A DNA stretch of 64,000 nucleotides from Paenibacillus sp. RUD330 (GCF_002243345.2 NZ_CP022655.2:174501-238500), one strand, 5' to 3'; counted from the first letter of the stretch, positions 42,593 through 51,440 are shown. A program made the numbers and translations. Notes: a model not told the origin generated them from the sequence alone.

Positions 42593-43592
42593 GGGCCGCG
42601 CCTCCCTTCTTTTTGACCAGATAGAGGAAGAACGGCACGCCGAACAAGGCGGTGACGACGCCGATCGGAGTCTCGAAGGGTGCGTTCAGGAAACGCGAGA
42701 GAATGTCGCAGGCAGCCAGGAACAAGGCTCCGAGCACGCCGGATACGGGGATGATGCGGCGGTAGTCCGTACCGGCCAGCATGCGGGCGACATGGGGCAC
42801 GATCAGGCCGACAAAAGCGATTTTGCCCGCGAGCGCGACGGATGTGCCCGTCAGCAGCACGACAGCGAGCATGGACAGCCCCTTGATCAGGCGGACGCGC
42901 TGCCCGAGGCTGACCGACATCTCTTCTCCGAGCGAGAGGGCGGAGATGGAGCGCGCGAGGACCAGCGCCAGGATGAGGCCTGCTGCCGCGAACGGCAGCG
43001 CCAGCGTAATGAGCTCGGGATCGAGCTGATGCAGGCGGGCGTTGTACCAGAAGCTGATTTTTTGCGGAATATGGGCATACATCGCCACGGCATCCGCGAC
43101 GCCGTTCAGGAACATGCCGGCCAGCGTGCCGAGAATGGCGAGCTTGACCGGAGATCCTCCTCCGGGAATGAGCCAGGCCATGCCGAACACGAGCGCCGCT
43201 CCCAAGGCCGATCCGGCCATGGACATCGCGATCAGTTCCGTGGAGCTGAGCTGGGGGAGGAAGACCATGCACAGCGTCACGACAAAGACCGATCCGTCGG
43301 AAACGCCGAGCATGGACGGCGATGCCAGGGCATTCCGGGTAATACCTTGCATTACCGCGCCCGAGACGGCCAGGAAGGCGCCGATCAACAGCGAGCCGAA
43401 GACGCGCGGAAGGCGGGAATGGCGGATGATCTGATGATTGACGTTGTCGGGATCGAAATGCGCGACCGCATTCCAGACATCGACCGCATGGATGGACTTG
43501 GCTCCGAAGAGAGCCGACAGCAGCACAAGGCATAAAGCGGCTGCCGGCGTTATCAGAAGAATAACGGCCGGCAGCCTGGGGTAGGTTCTCAT
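42585..43592 (-). CDS. feuB: FecCD permease, FeuB-like
   Basis: 335 residues, about ten helices, blocks RHSRLPRVFGSLLIGAFLAV, GITRNALASPSMLGVSDG and FVGLIVPHVARMLAG. Begins nine bases after the FeuA-like gene. Partner of the FeuC-like permease; no ATPase in the operon. Confidence 0.85.
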   Translation of the reverse strand: MRTYPRLPAVILLITPAAALCLVLLSALFGAKSIHAVDVWNAVAHFDPDNVNHQIIRHSRLPRVFGSLLIGAFLAVSGAVMQGITRNALASPSMLGVSDGSVFVVTLCMVFLPQLSSTELIAMSMAGSALGAALVFGMAWLIPGGGSPVKLAILGTLAGMFLNGVADAVAMYAHIPQKISFWYNARLHQLDPELITLALPFAAAGLILALVLARSISALSLGEEMSVSLGQRVRLIKGLSMLAVVLLTGTSVALAGKIAFVGLIVPHVARMLAGTDYRRIIPVSGVLGALFLAACDILSRFLNAPFETPIGVVTALFGVPFFLYLVKKKGGAAHA

Positions 43593-43601
43593 CGGATTCG
43601 A

Positions 43602-44609
43602 CTAAGCGCCCGCTTTTTCGACAAAGGCTTTCAGAAATTGGATCTTGCTGTATCCCGTTCCGCCCTGGGCCAGCGGATCGACGACGTTGATGAACACCTT
43701 GCCGTTTTTCACCGCATTGATGCTTTTGAAGATCGGGTTCTTCTGCAGATCGTCCAGCGCGGTCGCCGCCTGCTTGTTCTCATCCTCGGAGAATTGGATG
43801 AACAGGAGGTCCGGGTTGATTTCGGCGAACTTCTCGATGGACAGCATTTCTTGCTTCTTGGCTGCCGCGATGGCCGGCGGAGGCGTCAAGCCGAGGTCGG
43901 AGTAGACGATCGGATTGAAGAACAGCGTTGGACCGAAGATGGCGATCTGGCCGCTGCGGACCCGGATGACGGCGACCTTCTGATCTTTGAGCTTCTCGCC
44001 GAGAGCGGTTTTGGCCTGCTCCAGCTCTTCTTTGTATTGGGAGATTTCCTTGGCCGCCTGCTCCTGCTTGCCGGTCAGCTCGCCGAGCAGCGTCAGGTTC
44101 GCTTCCCAATCCGTCGAGACGTGGGAATAAGGAAGGGTCACGGCGATCTGGGACAGCTTCTCGGTGACCGCCGGGTCGAACTTGCTCGACGCCAGGATGA
44201 CATCAGGCTTCAAGGCCAGGATTTTCTCGAAGTTCGGCTCGGTTTTCTCTCCGACCGGCTCGGCCTTGTCCGTAATGGATTGGAACAATGCCGGGAAAGC
44301 GCCGGAGAAGGAAATCGCTCCGACCGGATGGATGTCCAGAAGGACGGAATCCTCCATCGCTTCCACCGCGCCGGTGATGACGATTCGCTGGGCCGTCTGA
44401 GGCACCGTGTAGTCCTTGCCGAGGTAGCTTACGGTTTTGACCGCCGCAGCGGCCGGGTCGGCGGATGGAGCCGGGCTTGCGGAGCTGTCCGGCGAAGGCG
44501 AGGAGGCGGGAGCGGGACTCGCGGCGCCTCCGTTATGGTTGCTGCTGCCGCAGGCAGCGGTCGTTCCAAGCATCGTGACGAGCATAAGGCCGAGCAGAAC
44601 TTTTTTCAT
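43602..44609 (-). CDS. feuA: ferric-siderophore binding lipoprotein, FeuA-like
   Basis: 335 residues with lipobox TTAAC (Cys20), a 35-residue Pro/Ser/Ala linker and a class III binding fold: YTVPQTAQRIVITGAVEAMED, FEKILALKPDVILAS (about 128) and AVKNGKVFINVVDPL. FeuA receives ferric bacillibactin and related trilactone siderophores, which fits the double esterase at the end of the operon. The ribosome site GAAGGGAG is separated from ATG by a perfect palindrome, GTCTATATAGAC (44611-44622). Fur box upstream. Confidence 0.87.
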   Translation of the reverse strand: MKKVLLGLMLVTMLGTTAACGSSNHNGGAASPAPASSPSPDSSASPAPSADPAAAAVKTVSYLGKDYTVPQTAQRIVITGAVEAMEDSVLLDIHPVGAISFSGAFPALFQSITDKAEPVGEKTEPNFEKILALKPDVILASSKFDPAVTEKLSQIAVTLPYSHVSTDWEANLTLLGELTGKQEQAAKEISQYKEELEQAKTALGEKLKDQKVAVIRVRSGQIAIFGPTLFFNPIVYSDLGLTPPPAIAAAKKQEMLSIEKFAEINPDLLFIQFSEDENKQAATALDDLQKNPIFKSINAVKNGKVFINVVDPLAQGGTGYSKIQFLKAFVEKAGA

Positions 44610-44648
44610 CGTCTATATAGACTCCCTTCGAATGATGGTCACCGTCAT

Positions 44649-44668
44649 TGATAACGATTCTCATTACC
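44649..44668 (-). promoter_or_regulatory. Fur box upstream of feuA-like gene
   Basis: TGATAACGATTCTCA (44649-44663) is two mismatches from the 7-1-7 consensus, and the flanking TTACC extends the classical 19-bp match. It lies 40-60 bases before the feuA start. TATGAT on the minus strand (44668-44673) is a possible -10. Confidence 0.75.
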
Positions 44669-44788
44669 ATCATAGAGACCGTGGAAGCTTCCCTCCATGG
44701 ACAAAAATCGGACGGTTCATGGACAATCTGCGGCCAGGGGATGATTGAAATCCATACGGAGCCACTTCGCCGCCATGCCGGTGCCCGG

Positions 44789-46447
44789 CTAGGAACCGGA
44801 TCCGAAGATGCGGAGCGCCTCTTCGCCGATCCTCTCCAGGGCTATGGGCGAGTACTCCCTCCACGGGCTTGATGGCAGCCTGATCACGCTTTTCCTGCGC
44901 ACGGCGGGCAGAGCCAGCCATTCCGGAGACCGGCTGAGCCGCTCCCAATGCTCCAGCGTCTCGGACTCCTGGCAGACGAGCAGGAGAATCCGGCCGGCCT
45001 CGGCCTCGGCGATCTGCTCCAGCTCAAGAGGGAGCGCCGCCGAGGCTGTATCGGGCAGGGACGGCGGCCTTCCCAGGCCGAGCTCCCTGTACAGGAAGTC
45101 CATGATGCCCTGCGAGCCGAATGTGTAGAGACGGTCCTTGAACATGCGCACGGGAAGCACATCGGGAGCTGCATTTCCACCGGAAGCCGCAGCGATCAGG
45201 CTGCGGATCTGTGAGGTTCTCCGCTCGAACCTGGAAATCCAGCGGCCGGCCTCCTCCGGCAGGCCGAGTGTTTCCGCCAGCTCGCGCAGGCCTCGCTCCC
45301 ATCCGCGACCCTCCTCCTCCGGGAGGGTCATGACGGAGCCGATGGCCTCCAGCGCCCGTCTCTCCTCCTCGCTCGCGGTGGACGGACAGAGAATGAGATC
45401 CGGCTGCGCCTGCTGCAGAATCTCCAGATTGCGGCCTGCGGACAGAACCGCAGGTCCGTAGTCGAGATGGCAGGGGATGTCCGCGCCGAACCGCTCGATG
45501 TAATAGCCCGACCATTTGGGATGCATCGGTGCCGCCAGCGGCAGGACGCCGAGCGGAAGCAGGTAGCCGAGCGCGGAAGGGCAGCCGTAGGCGGCGGTGC
45601 GGACTTTGCGTTTTGCCACATAACGGGATGGCGGCAGGCCATGCTCTTTTTTGAACAGGCGGCTGAAATAGAATTCATCCTCGTATCCGACCGCATGGGC
45701 CACATCCTTGAGCTTGCGGCTGCCCTGGAGCATGAGCCGCTTCGCCTTTTCGAGCCGGGCTTGCGTCATGTAGTCATGGGGACTGGCGCCGTAGGCTTTC
45801 TTGAACACGTCGGCGAAGTGCTTGGCGCTCAGGCCGGTACCGGCCGAGATCTGCTCCATCGTCAGCGGCTCGGCGAGATGCCCGTCGATGTACCGGCGGG
45901 CGCGCTCCAGCAGGCCGGCTGTCTTCCCGGCCTTGCTCTCCTCCGAGGCTTCGGCCGTCCTGACCAGCAGCTGGAAGGCGTCTGCCTGGGCCTGCCAGCG
46001 AAGCAGATCCTCGCCGCTGAGATAGCGGTTATAGATGCTGCGCATGACATCCTCCAGCCGGCCATCGGGAAAGGGCGTCTCTTCCGCAACCGAGAGGCTC
46101 TCCTCCGGGGTTATGGGCCGGAGCTGAAGCGAATCGGGGGAGGAGGGAGCGTACAGCCCGATCCGCAGGACGGCGATAGTGGCCTGGCTGCTCTGCGCCT
46201 CCAGATCCATCGTGCTGCCCGGCCGGCAGATGTAGAGCACCCCCGGCTGCATGAGGGTAAGCCGAGAATCCCTTATTAGCCGGCATTCTCCGCCGAGCAA
46301 GGCCATGAGGACGGGATAAGCGAGCAGCTGCCTCCGGGAGCCTCCGGGATCGGCCTCCGCAGGCGTGACGATGTCCGCCCCTCTCAGATGCAGGGTCCAG
46401 CTTCCGAAATCGCTTGCCGCGGCAAGGGGAATGAATGGATACGACAT
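44789..46447 (-). CDS. btr: Btr-like AraC regulator fused to a siderophore-binding domain
   Basis: 552 residues. An N-terminal cupin-like AraC sensor (PGVLYICRPGSTMDLEAQ, about 69-86); an AraC double helix-turn-helix (about 185-285) with LSAKHFADVFKKAYGASPHDY and VGYEDEFYFSRLFKKEHG; and a C-terminal FeuA-like binding domain (about 290-550) with YGPAVLSAGRNLEILQQAQPD split at a turn. Btr of Bacillus subtilis has this layout and activates feuA when its binding domain holds ferric bacillibactin. The start has AAGGCGGA upstream. The leader carries the 9-bp repeat array and a Fur box. Confidence 0.9.
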   Translation of the reverse strand: MSYPFIPLAAASDFGSWTLHLRGADIVTPAEADPGGSRRQLLAYPVLMALLGGECRLIRDSRLTLMQPGVLYICRPGSTMDLEAQSSQATIAVLRIGLYAPSSPDSLQLRPITPEESLSVAEETPFPDGRLEDVMRSIYNRYLSGEDLLRWQAQADAFQLLVRTAEASEESKAGKTAGLLERARRYIDGHLAEPLTMEQISAGTGLSAKHFADVFKKAYGASPHDYMTQARLEKAKRLMLQGSRKLKDVAHAVGYEDEFYFSRLFKKEHGLPPSRYVAKRKVRTAAYGCPSALGYLLPLGVLPLAAPMHPKWSGYYIERFGADIPCHLDYGPAVLSAGRNLEILQQAQPDLILCPSTASEEERRALEAIGSVMTLPEEEGRGWERGLRELAETLGLPEEAGRWISRFERRTSQIRSLIAAASGGNAAPDVLPVRMFKDRLYTFGSQGIMDFLYRELGLGRPPSLPDTASAALPLELEQIAEAEAGRILLLVCQESETLEHWERLSRSPEWLALPAVRRKSVIRLPSSPWREYSPIALERIGEEALRIFGSGS

Positions 46448-46474
46448 GGATGGATTCCGCCTTTTACGATTTAT

Positions 46475-46564
46475 ATGAACGCTATGAATGACACGAATAA
46501 CATGAATGACACGAATAACATGAATGACATGAATGACATGAATGACACAAATGAGATGAATGAT
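46475..46564. repeat. ten tandem 9-bp repeats in the btr leader
   Basis: Units ATGAATGAC, ACGAATAAC, ACAAATGAG and close variants run in register from 46475 to 46564, ten units without indels. They lie in the untranslated leader of btr between promoter and start codon. Slippage could change leader length in 9-base steps. Confidence 0.92.
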
Positions 46565-46575
46565 ATGGTTTATTC

Positions 46576-46602
46576 GATAATGATTCTCATTATCATAGTA
46601 TA
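46576..46602 (-). promoter_or_regulatory. Fur box and promoter of btr
   Basis: GATAATGATTCTCATTATC (46576-46594) matches the 19-bp Fur consensus at 17 positions. On the minus strand TATACT (46597-46602) is a -10 with a poor -35 (TTCCCA), placing the Fur box at the transcription start. Confidence 0.85.
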
Positions 46603-46877
46603 ACCGATTTCAGGCCGACTGGGAATGAAGGAGTCTTGAGGGCATCCTTATGCACAGCAAGGTTCTTGATTCGCTGCGCGCCAGGCTTCCGGCTTCCGAA
46701 AGCTCGGCGGCACGAAGGGGCCGGGAACCCGGCGGGGCTGATTGAAAAAAATGGCACGCCCGTCATTCGGATATTTGATATGATGATATAGAATTGGAAG
46801 GATGTGGGCGATCAGAGGCCGGTCTGGCGCTTGCCTGTTCGCCGGAGGCTTTCAACATGATCCATGGAGGGAAAACG

Positions 46878-47288
46878 ATGGGCGCCAACGAAGAGACACT
46901 TGGTTCGGCAATTGCTGCAAGTCCGATCAAAAACAAGGTCGGCAGCTATTTCGTTCCGGTGCGGAACATCGAGGCTTCCCGCAGCTGGTACTGCAAGGTG
47001 CTGGGGCTGTCGGAAGACGATTGCCCGATCCACTTCGGCCATCTGTGCCCGCTGCCGATGCAGGGAACGGGATTGATCCTCGATACGATGCCCAGATGGG
47101 GAGGCGGCGAACCGGATGGAGCCCCTTCGATCCTGACGCCGGCGTTCATGCTTCTCACCGACAAGCTGGAGGAATCGCTCGCTTATATGAAGGAGCTTGG
47201 CGCCCGGCTCGTGACGGAGATCGAGCATGGCCAGTGGTTTGTCGTTCTCGACCCGGACGGCAATAAGCTGATGATATGCAGGGAATAA
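46878..47288 (+). CDS. VOC family (glyoxalase-like) protein
   Basis: 136 residues of the vicinal oxygen chelate fold: VGSYFVPVRNIEASRSWYCKVLGL at the first beta-alpha unit (split by a turn), then EHGQWFVVLDPDGNKLMI at the end. Glyoxalases, resistance proteins and dioxygenases share the fold. The usual metal ligands are only partly visible (His in PIHFGH, Glu in EIEHG). The ATG at 46878 follows GGAGGGAAAA. Single gene with terminator; substrate unknown. Confidence 0.78.
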   Translation: MGANEETLGSAIAASPIKNKVGSYFVPVRNIEASRSWYCKVLGLSEDDCPIHFGHLCPLPMQGTGLILDTMPRWGGGEPDGAPSILTPAFMLLTDKLEESLAYMKELGARLVTEIEHGQWFVVLDPDGNKLMICRE

Positions 47289-47289
47289 G

Positions 47290-47334
47290 CAAGAAGCCCC
47301 GTCGCTGCCATACCAGGCAGGGAACGGGGCTTCT
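47290..47334 (+). terminator. hairpin after the VOC gene
   Basis: AAGAAGCCCCGT/ACGGGGCTTCTT outer stem with an inner CTGCC/GGCAG stem. No separate T-run, but strong. Its central 27 bases are duplicated at 47353-47379. Confidence 0.65.
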
Positions 47335-47379
47335 TGCCGCTTCCGGAGGCAAACGCTGCCATACCAGGCAGGGAACGGG
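47302..47379. repeat. 27-bp direct repeat, two exact copies
   Basis: 47302-47328 and 47353-47379 are identical, 51 bases apart. The first forms the core of the terminator hairpin; the second keeps only the inner stem and lacks the pairing left arm. Confidence 0.88.
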
Positions 47380-47463
47380 GATTTTCCGGAGGATGCTCCG
47401 CTGTCCTTGACCGTCCCATATCGTGTATGATGGGAGCAATGGATATTGCAGCGGAGGTAGAGC

Positions 47464-48402
47464 ATGGATTATATCGTGTTGGATATTGAGTTCAACGGGC
47501 GGAAGTTCGCCAGCGACAAGCCGATGGAGGTTATCGAGATCGGCGCGGTCCGGCTGAACGAAGCCTTGGAGAAGATCGACGAGTTCACGGCGCTGATCAA
47601 GCCGGTTTATTTTGCGAAGCTGAACAGCTTCATTCGGGAGAAGACGGGCATACCGCAGGAGGACATCGATGCGGCGAGCGGGTTTGTTCCGGTCATCCGC
47701 CATTTTCTGGCTTGGCTGGGCAAGAGCGAAGCCTGCACGTTCGTGACGTGGGGCGGCGAGGATATGAAGCGGATCGTGCTGGATACCCGCATGCACAAGC
47801 TTGACGATGCCTATTGGCTCGCGGCTTCTTATTATGATCTGCTCAAGATCTATTTGCGCGCGCGCAGCCTGACCAACGATGTCAGCGTCGAAGCGGCTTT
47901 GGCGGAGCTTGCCATTCCGGCCGAGGGCAGCGCCCACCGGGCTCTGGACGACGCCCGCATGACGGCGGAGATTTTCCGGCGCATCTTCCCGGACATTCAG
48001 CATGATACGGACGCGCGGCAGTACAAGGACACCTACTCCAATGCCAAGGAACGGAGAATGGTGAAAAATGCGATCCGCGGCCTCGCCGTGCAGAAGGTGC
48101 AGCCGACCTGGGAGCTGGTGGCCGATAAGCTGGCCAAGGCGAAGGTGGACATGGACAACGCCAAAAAGGCGGCGGAGCTGCGGGTCTACTACGAGGCGGA
48201 GATCGTGAAGGCGCCGAAGAGGCCGCAGACTCCGCGTCCAGGCATGCGTCCGGCTGGTGAATCGTCGCCTGAAGCGGCAGATGGTCCGGAAGCGCAGGGA
48301 GATCGGGAAGCTGCGGCCGTTTCGGAAGGGCCCGAGGCTGTAAGCGAGGCGTCGGCAGGTCCGTCCGGGCAATCCCATAGCGGGAGAGGCGCGGACGCTT
48401 AA
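47464..48402 (+). CDS. DEDDh 3'-5' exonuclease (KapD-like)
   Basis: 312 residues. Exonuclease motif I is LDIEFNG (Asp7, Glu9). A later Asp lies in TWGGEDMKRIVLDT, and the HRALDDARMTAEIF block (about 159-172) gives the final His and Asp. This is the ERI1/KapD branch of DEDDh nucleases; Bacillus KapD inhibits the KinA sporulation route. The C-terminal 100 residues are extra: an Ala/Lys helix, then a low-complexity Pro/Glu/Ala/Ser tail (from about 262), longer than KapD. Start follows GCGGAGG. Confidence 0.85.
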   Translation: MDYIVLDIEFNGRKFASDKPMEVIEIGAVRLNEALEKIDEFTALIKPVYFAKLNSFIREKTGIPQEDIDAASGFVPVIRHFLAWLGKSEACTFVTWGGEDMKRIVLDTRMHKLDDAYWLAASYYDLLKIYLRARSLTNDVSVEAALAELAIPAEGSAHRALDDARMTAEIFRRIFPDIQHDTDARQYKDTYSNAKERRMVKNAIRGLAVQKVQPTWELVADKLAKAKVDMDNAKKAAELRVYYEAEIVKAPKRPQTPRPGMRPAGESSPEAADGPEAQGDREAAAVSEGPEAVSEASAGPSGQSHSGRGADA

Positions 48403-48419
48403 GCGTGTATATATGCAGA

Positions 48420-48449
48420 ATGCCGGCGATCCATCGCCGGCATTTTTTT
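48420..48449 (+). terminator. terminator after exonuclease gene
   Basis: 10-bp stem TGCCGGCGAT/ATCGCCGGCA with a 2-base gap and seven Ts. Confidence 0.9.
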
Positions 48450-48591
48450 ACGGAAGCTCGATTGGATAAACAAGGACTCTGAACCGATATAATCCTGAAA
48501 TGGGATTTGGAATGGGCCGGATGCGTGTAACTTAAGTTGGAGCCGCTTCTTAGCAAGCCGGCATATTTTAGCGTTCAAAAGGGGATAGCAA

Positions 48592-50421
48592 ATGAAGCTC
48601 GAAGAGAGAGTCGAACGGTTGGAACGGCTTATTCAGGGCTTGGCGCTTGAGCTGGCGGAGCTGCGGCAGCGGCAGGCGGCTGACCTGCCGTTGTCCGGCG
48701 GGGAGCGGAGGGAAGGCGCTGCGGCACCGGCATACGGAAGGACCGAGGCCGCCGAGCAGGCAAGCGGGGGGCAACTTTCCGAGCATCCGCTGCAGACGGC
48801 GCCGGCCCAATCTCATGCAGGGGGCGGGCATCCTTCGATGCCGGGATCTGCTTCGGGGCCTGCCGGTCCTCCCGGACATGCGGCAGCAGGGGCGGCGCCT
48901 TTGCAGGCAGCTTCTCGCCCGCCCGCTCCTCCAGTCGATTGGGAGCATCTGCTCGGCAGGGTGTGGCTGCCGCGGATCTTCATCGTCGTGCTGCTGCTCG
49001 GCGTGCTGTGGGGCTTCGCCGCAGCCGTCAATGCCGGCATGATCACGCGCCCGGTCCGCTGCTGGCTCGGCGCTGCGGCGGCGGCATGCATGTTCGCAGC
49101 CGGCATCCGGCAGATGCGGCATAAGCGGGAAGCGCTCGGCCAGGCGCTGCTTGGCGGAGCGCATTCGCTGCTCGTGCTGACGTTGTTCGCGGCGCATATG
49201 CTGTATGGATTCATGTCCGTACCGCTGGCCTGCGTCCTCTACGGCATCGCCATCCTGCTGTTTGGCAGGACAGCGCTCGCCTACCGCTCGCAGTCTCTCA
49301 TGCTGCTCGCCATGGCTGCCGGATGCCTGATTCCGTTTCTCCTTGATTCCGATGCCCCCCATGTCTCCATTCTTGTCGCCTATGAAGGGCTGTTCGCTGC
49401 TTCCGCGCTGCTTATCGGCTGGAGGCTTCGGCTCCGCTGGGTGTACGCCGCTTCCTATCTGCTTCTGCAGCCTTCGCTCCTCGTCGCCGCCCTTCTTGGA
49501 GCCGGCGATGGAGCGGAATGGTGGTTCCTCTGCGCCCAGCTCTTGCAGCAGGCCATTCTCCTCGCAGCGTATCTGCTGGAGAGGCGGGAGGCTCCGGTCT
49601 ACTCCGAGCGGAGAGGGCTTGCGTTCGCTTCCTTTGCGGTTACGGCAGGGTGGGCATACCTGCTGCTGATGCCGAAGCATGAAAGCCAGTATTTGATCTT
49701 GGTCGGGATCGGCGCGGCTGTCTACAGCCTTCTGGCCTACTCGCAGCTGTCCAAGAAAAAGGAAGCGGCCGAGCTGCTCGCCGTCACGGCGACGCTCGGG
49801 TGGATGCTGCTGCTTCTCGAGTCGCTGCCGGGCACTTATGCGGGAGCGGCACTCGCGGTCGAAGGGACGCTGGCTCTGGCGATCGGCCTGCGCATCCGCG
49901 CTCCCTACCAGCAGGGAGCGGGGGCGATCGTATTCTTCATCGGCGCGATGCGGATCATCGGGATGCCCATCGATGCCGTCGCATCGCCGGAAACCTTGAG
50001 CTGGATCGTCCTGCTGGCGGGCTTGCTGGTCCTGTACCGAATGGTTCTGGCGAATAAACAGAGCCCGCAAGCGAAGCAGGGCGCCGCAGCGCTTTTATGG
50101 CTGACCGGAGTGCTTGGCCTGGTGTTCTTGACCCAGCTCACGCTGGCAGCGTCGAGGCCGCTGGAGACGGACAGCCAGAGGCTGATCTTGTCCGCGGCGT
50201 GGGTCGTCTATGCGATCGCGCTGATCACGGCCGGAATCATGCTGCGGCGGCCGAAGGCTCGATTCGCCGGCATGCTGCTCGTGCTGCTTACCCTGCTGAA
50301 GGTCATCTTCATCGACGTTCCGGGCGTGACGATCGCCGTCCGCGCGATTCTGTTCATCGGTCTCGGGGTGGTGGGCATCGCTGTATCGAGGATCATGTAC
50401 AGCAAGCAAAAAAACGAGTAG
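48592..50421 (+). CDS. DUF2339 polytopic membrane protein
   Basis: 609 residues. A coiled N-terminus (EERVERLERLIQGLALELAEL), a low-complexity Gly/Ala/Pro stretch (about 35-115), then PPVDWEHLLGRVWLPRIFIV, the usual DUF2339 entry, and about sixteen hydrophobic helices to the end. The family is a large uncharacterised membrane protein group. The ribosome site is AAAAGGGGATA. Monocistronic, with a terminator at the stop codon. Confidence 0.85.
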   Translation: MKLEERVERLERLIQGLALELAELRQRQAADLPLSGGERREGAAAPAYGRTEAAEQASGGQLSEHPLQTAPAQSHAGGGHPSMPGSASGPAGPPGHAAAGAAPLQAASRPPAPPVDWEHLLGRVWLPRIFIVVLLLGVLWGFAAAVNAGMITRPVRCWLGAAAAACMFAAGIRQMRHKREALGQALLGGAHSLLVLTLFAAHMLYGFMSVPLACVLYGIAILLFGRTALAYRSQSLMLLAMAAGCLIPFLLDSDAPHVSILVAYEGLFAASALLIGWRLRLRWVYAASYLLLQPSLLVAALLGAGDGAEWWFLCAQLLQQAILLAAYLLERREAPVYSERRGLAFASFAVTAGWAYLLLMPKHESQYLILVGIGAAVYSLLAYSQLSKKKEAAELLAVTATLGWMLLLLESLPGTYAGAALAVEGTLALAIGLRIRAPYQQGAGAIVFFIGAMRIIGMPIDAVASPETLSWIVLLAGLLVLYRMVLANKQSPQAKQGAAALLWLTGVLGLVFLTQLTLAASRPLETDSQRLILSAAWVVYAIALITAGIMLRRPKARFAGMLLVLLTLLKVIFIDVPGVTIAVRAILFIGLGVVGIAVSRIMYSKQKNE

Positions 50422-50455
50422 CAAAAGAGGGTCCCGCGAGGGACCCTCTTTTGCT
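50421..50455. terminator. bidirectional terminator between the DUF2339 gene and exoA
   Basis: GCAAAAGAGGGTCC/GGACCCTCTTTTGC perfect stem with a short loop. Confidence 0.9.
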
Positions 50456-50546
50456 TGCCTCCAGAGCGTATGCGCCCTGGGGCATGCCGACCTTTGCGGC
50501 TTCCGCCGCAGAAGCATCGGCCGCCTTGCTTGCCGTCGCGGCGTCC

Positions 50547-51335
50547 CTAGGCTTCCGCAGAGGGACGGCCCGGCTCGTCAGCCAGCTCCAGCACGACCGG
50601 ACAATGGTCGCTGCCAAGCACGGCGCTGTCGATGGAGGCGTCCTTCAGCAGCGGACGGAGCCGCTCCGAAGTGAGGAAGTAGTCGATGCGCCAGCCGATG
50701 TTCTTCTCCCGCACCTTCGGCATGAAGGACCACCAGGTATAGGCGCCTTCCGCATCGGGATGGAAGTGGCGGAACGTATCGACGAATCCGGCTTCCAGCA
50801 GCGTCGTCATCCGGCCCCGCTCTTCCTCGGTGAAGCCCGAGTTGCCGCGGTTGGCGCGCGCGTTCTTGAGGTCGATATCCTGATGGGCGACGTTGAGGTC
50901 CCCGCACAGGATGACAGGCTTCACGGCATCCAGGCCTTGAAGATAGCGCAGGATGCGCTCCTCCCACTCCAGCCGGAACGGAAGGCGGGACAGGTCGCGC
51001 CGGGAGTTGGGCGTATAGACGTTGACCAGGTACCACCCTTCGAACTCGAGGGTGAGGATGCGGCCTTCCTCCTCGAAGTCGTCCTCGAGTCCGTACCGGA
51101 CGGCCAACGGCTTGATCCGGGTCCAGACGGCCGTTCCGGAATAACCCTTGCGGACGGCGTAATTCCAGAACAGATGATAGCCTTCGGCATGGTCCAGCTC
51201 GATCTGCCCTTCCTGCAGCTTCGTCTCCTGCACGCAGAAGATGTCGGCATCCATATGATTGAAATAATCGGCAAAGCCTTTCTTGACGCAGGCTCTCAGC
51301 CCGTTGACATTCCACGACACCAGTTTCACTTGCAT
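50547..51335 (-). CDS. exoA: exodeoxyribonuclease III / AP endonuclease
   Basis: 262 residues. Cleaves DNA at abasic sites and trims 3' ends in base-excision repair. The full endonuclease/exonuclease/phosphatase motif set is present: SWNVNGLRAC (7-16), CVQETKLQ (Glu near 38), NVYTPNS, CGDLNVAH (Asp/Asn near 145), and RIDYFLTS with GSDHCPVVLEL (His near 246). Start supported by GGGGAGAGA. Single gene. Confidence 0.94.
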   Translation of the reverse strand: MQVKLVSWNVNGLRACVKKGFADYFNHMDADIFCVQETKLQEGQIELDHAEGYHLFWNYAVRKGYSGTAVWTRIKPLAVRYGLEDDFEEEGRILTLEFEGWYLVNVYTPNSRRDLSRLPFRLEWEERILRYLQGLDAVKPVILCGDLNVAHQDIDLKNARANRGNSGFTEEERGRMTTLLEAGFVDTFRHFHPDAEGAYTWWSFMPKVREKNIGWRIDYFLTSERLRPLLKDASIDSAVLGSDHCPVVLELADEPGRPSAEA

Positions 51336-51440
51336 TCTCTCCCCGCTTGCGGCATGGCTTATCTGTGTATGGCTTTATCTGTCCAGTGTACCATGGCCGG
51401 GCTCCGGGAGGGGAGGAAGGAAGCTATTGGAGGAAGGCAG

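Larger units (their letters stand above)
46448..46877. other. btr / VOC gene intergenic region
   Basis: 430 bases. From left to right: btr ribosome site and short spacer, ten 9-bp repeats (46475-46564), Fur box and btr promoter (46576-46602), then about 270 bases toward the VOC gene. In that last part I see only a weak TATAGAAT (46787-46794) as possible -10 and a 31-codon open frame at 46650 with poor ribosome-site spacing that I do not count as a gene. Confidence 0.6.

Noticed and set aside
46388-46603. 71-codon plus-strand frame coding for repeated Met-Asn-Asp residues
   Set aside because: It is just the translation of the 9-bp repeat array, with no ribosome site, and it runs antisense to the btr leader.
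46650-46745. 31-codon open frame before the VOC gene
   Set aside because: The nearest ribosome site is 16 bases away and the peptide has no recognisable features.
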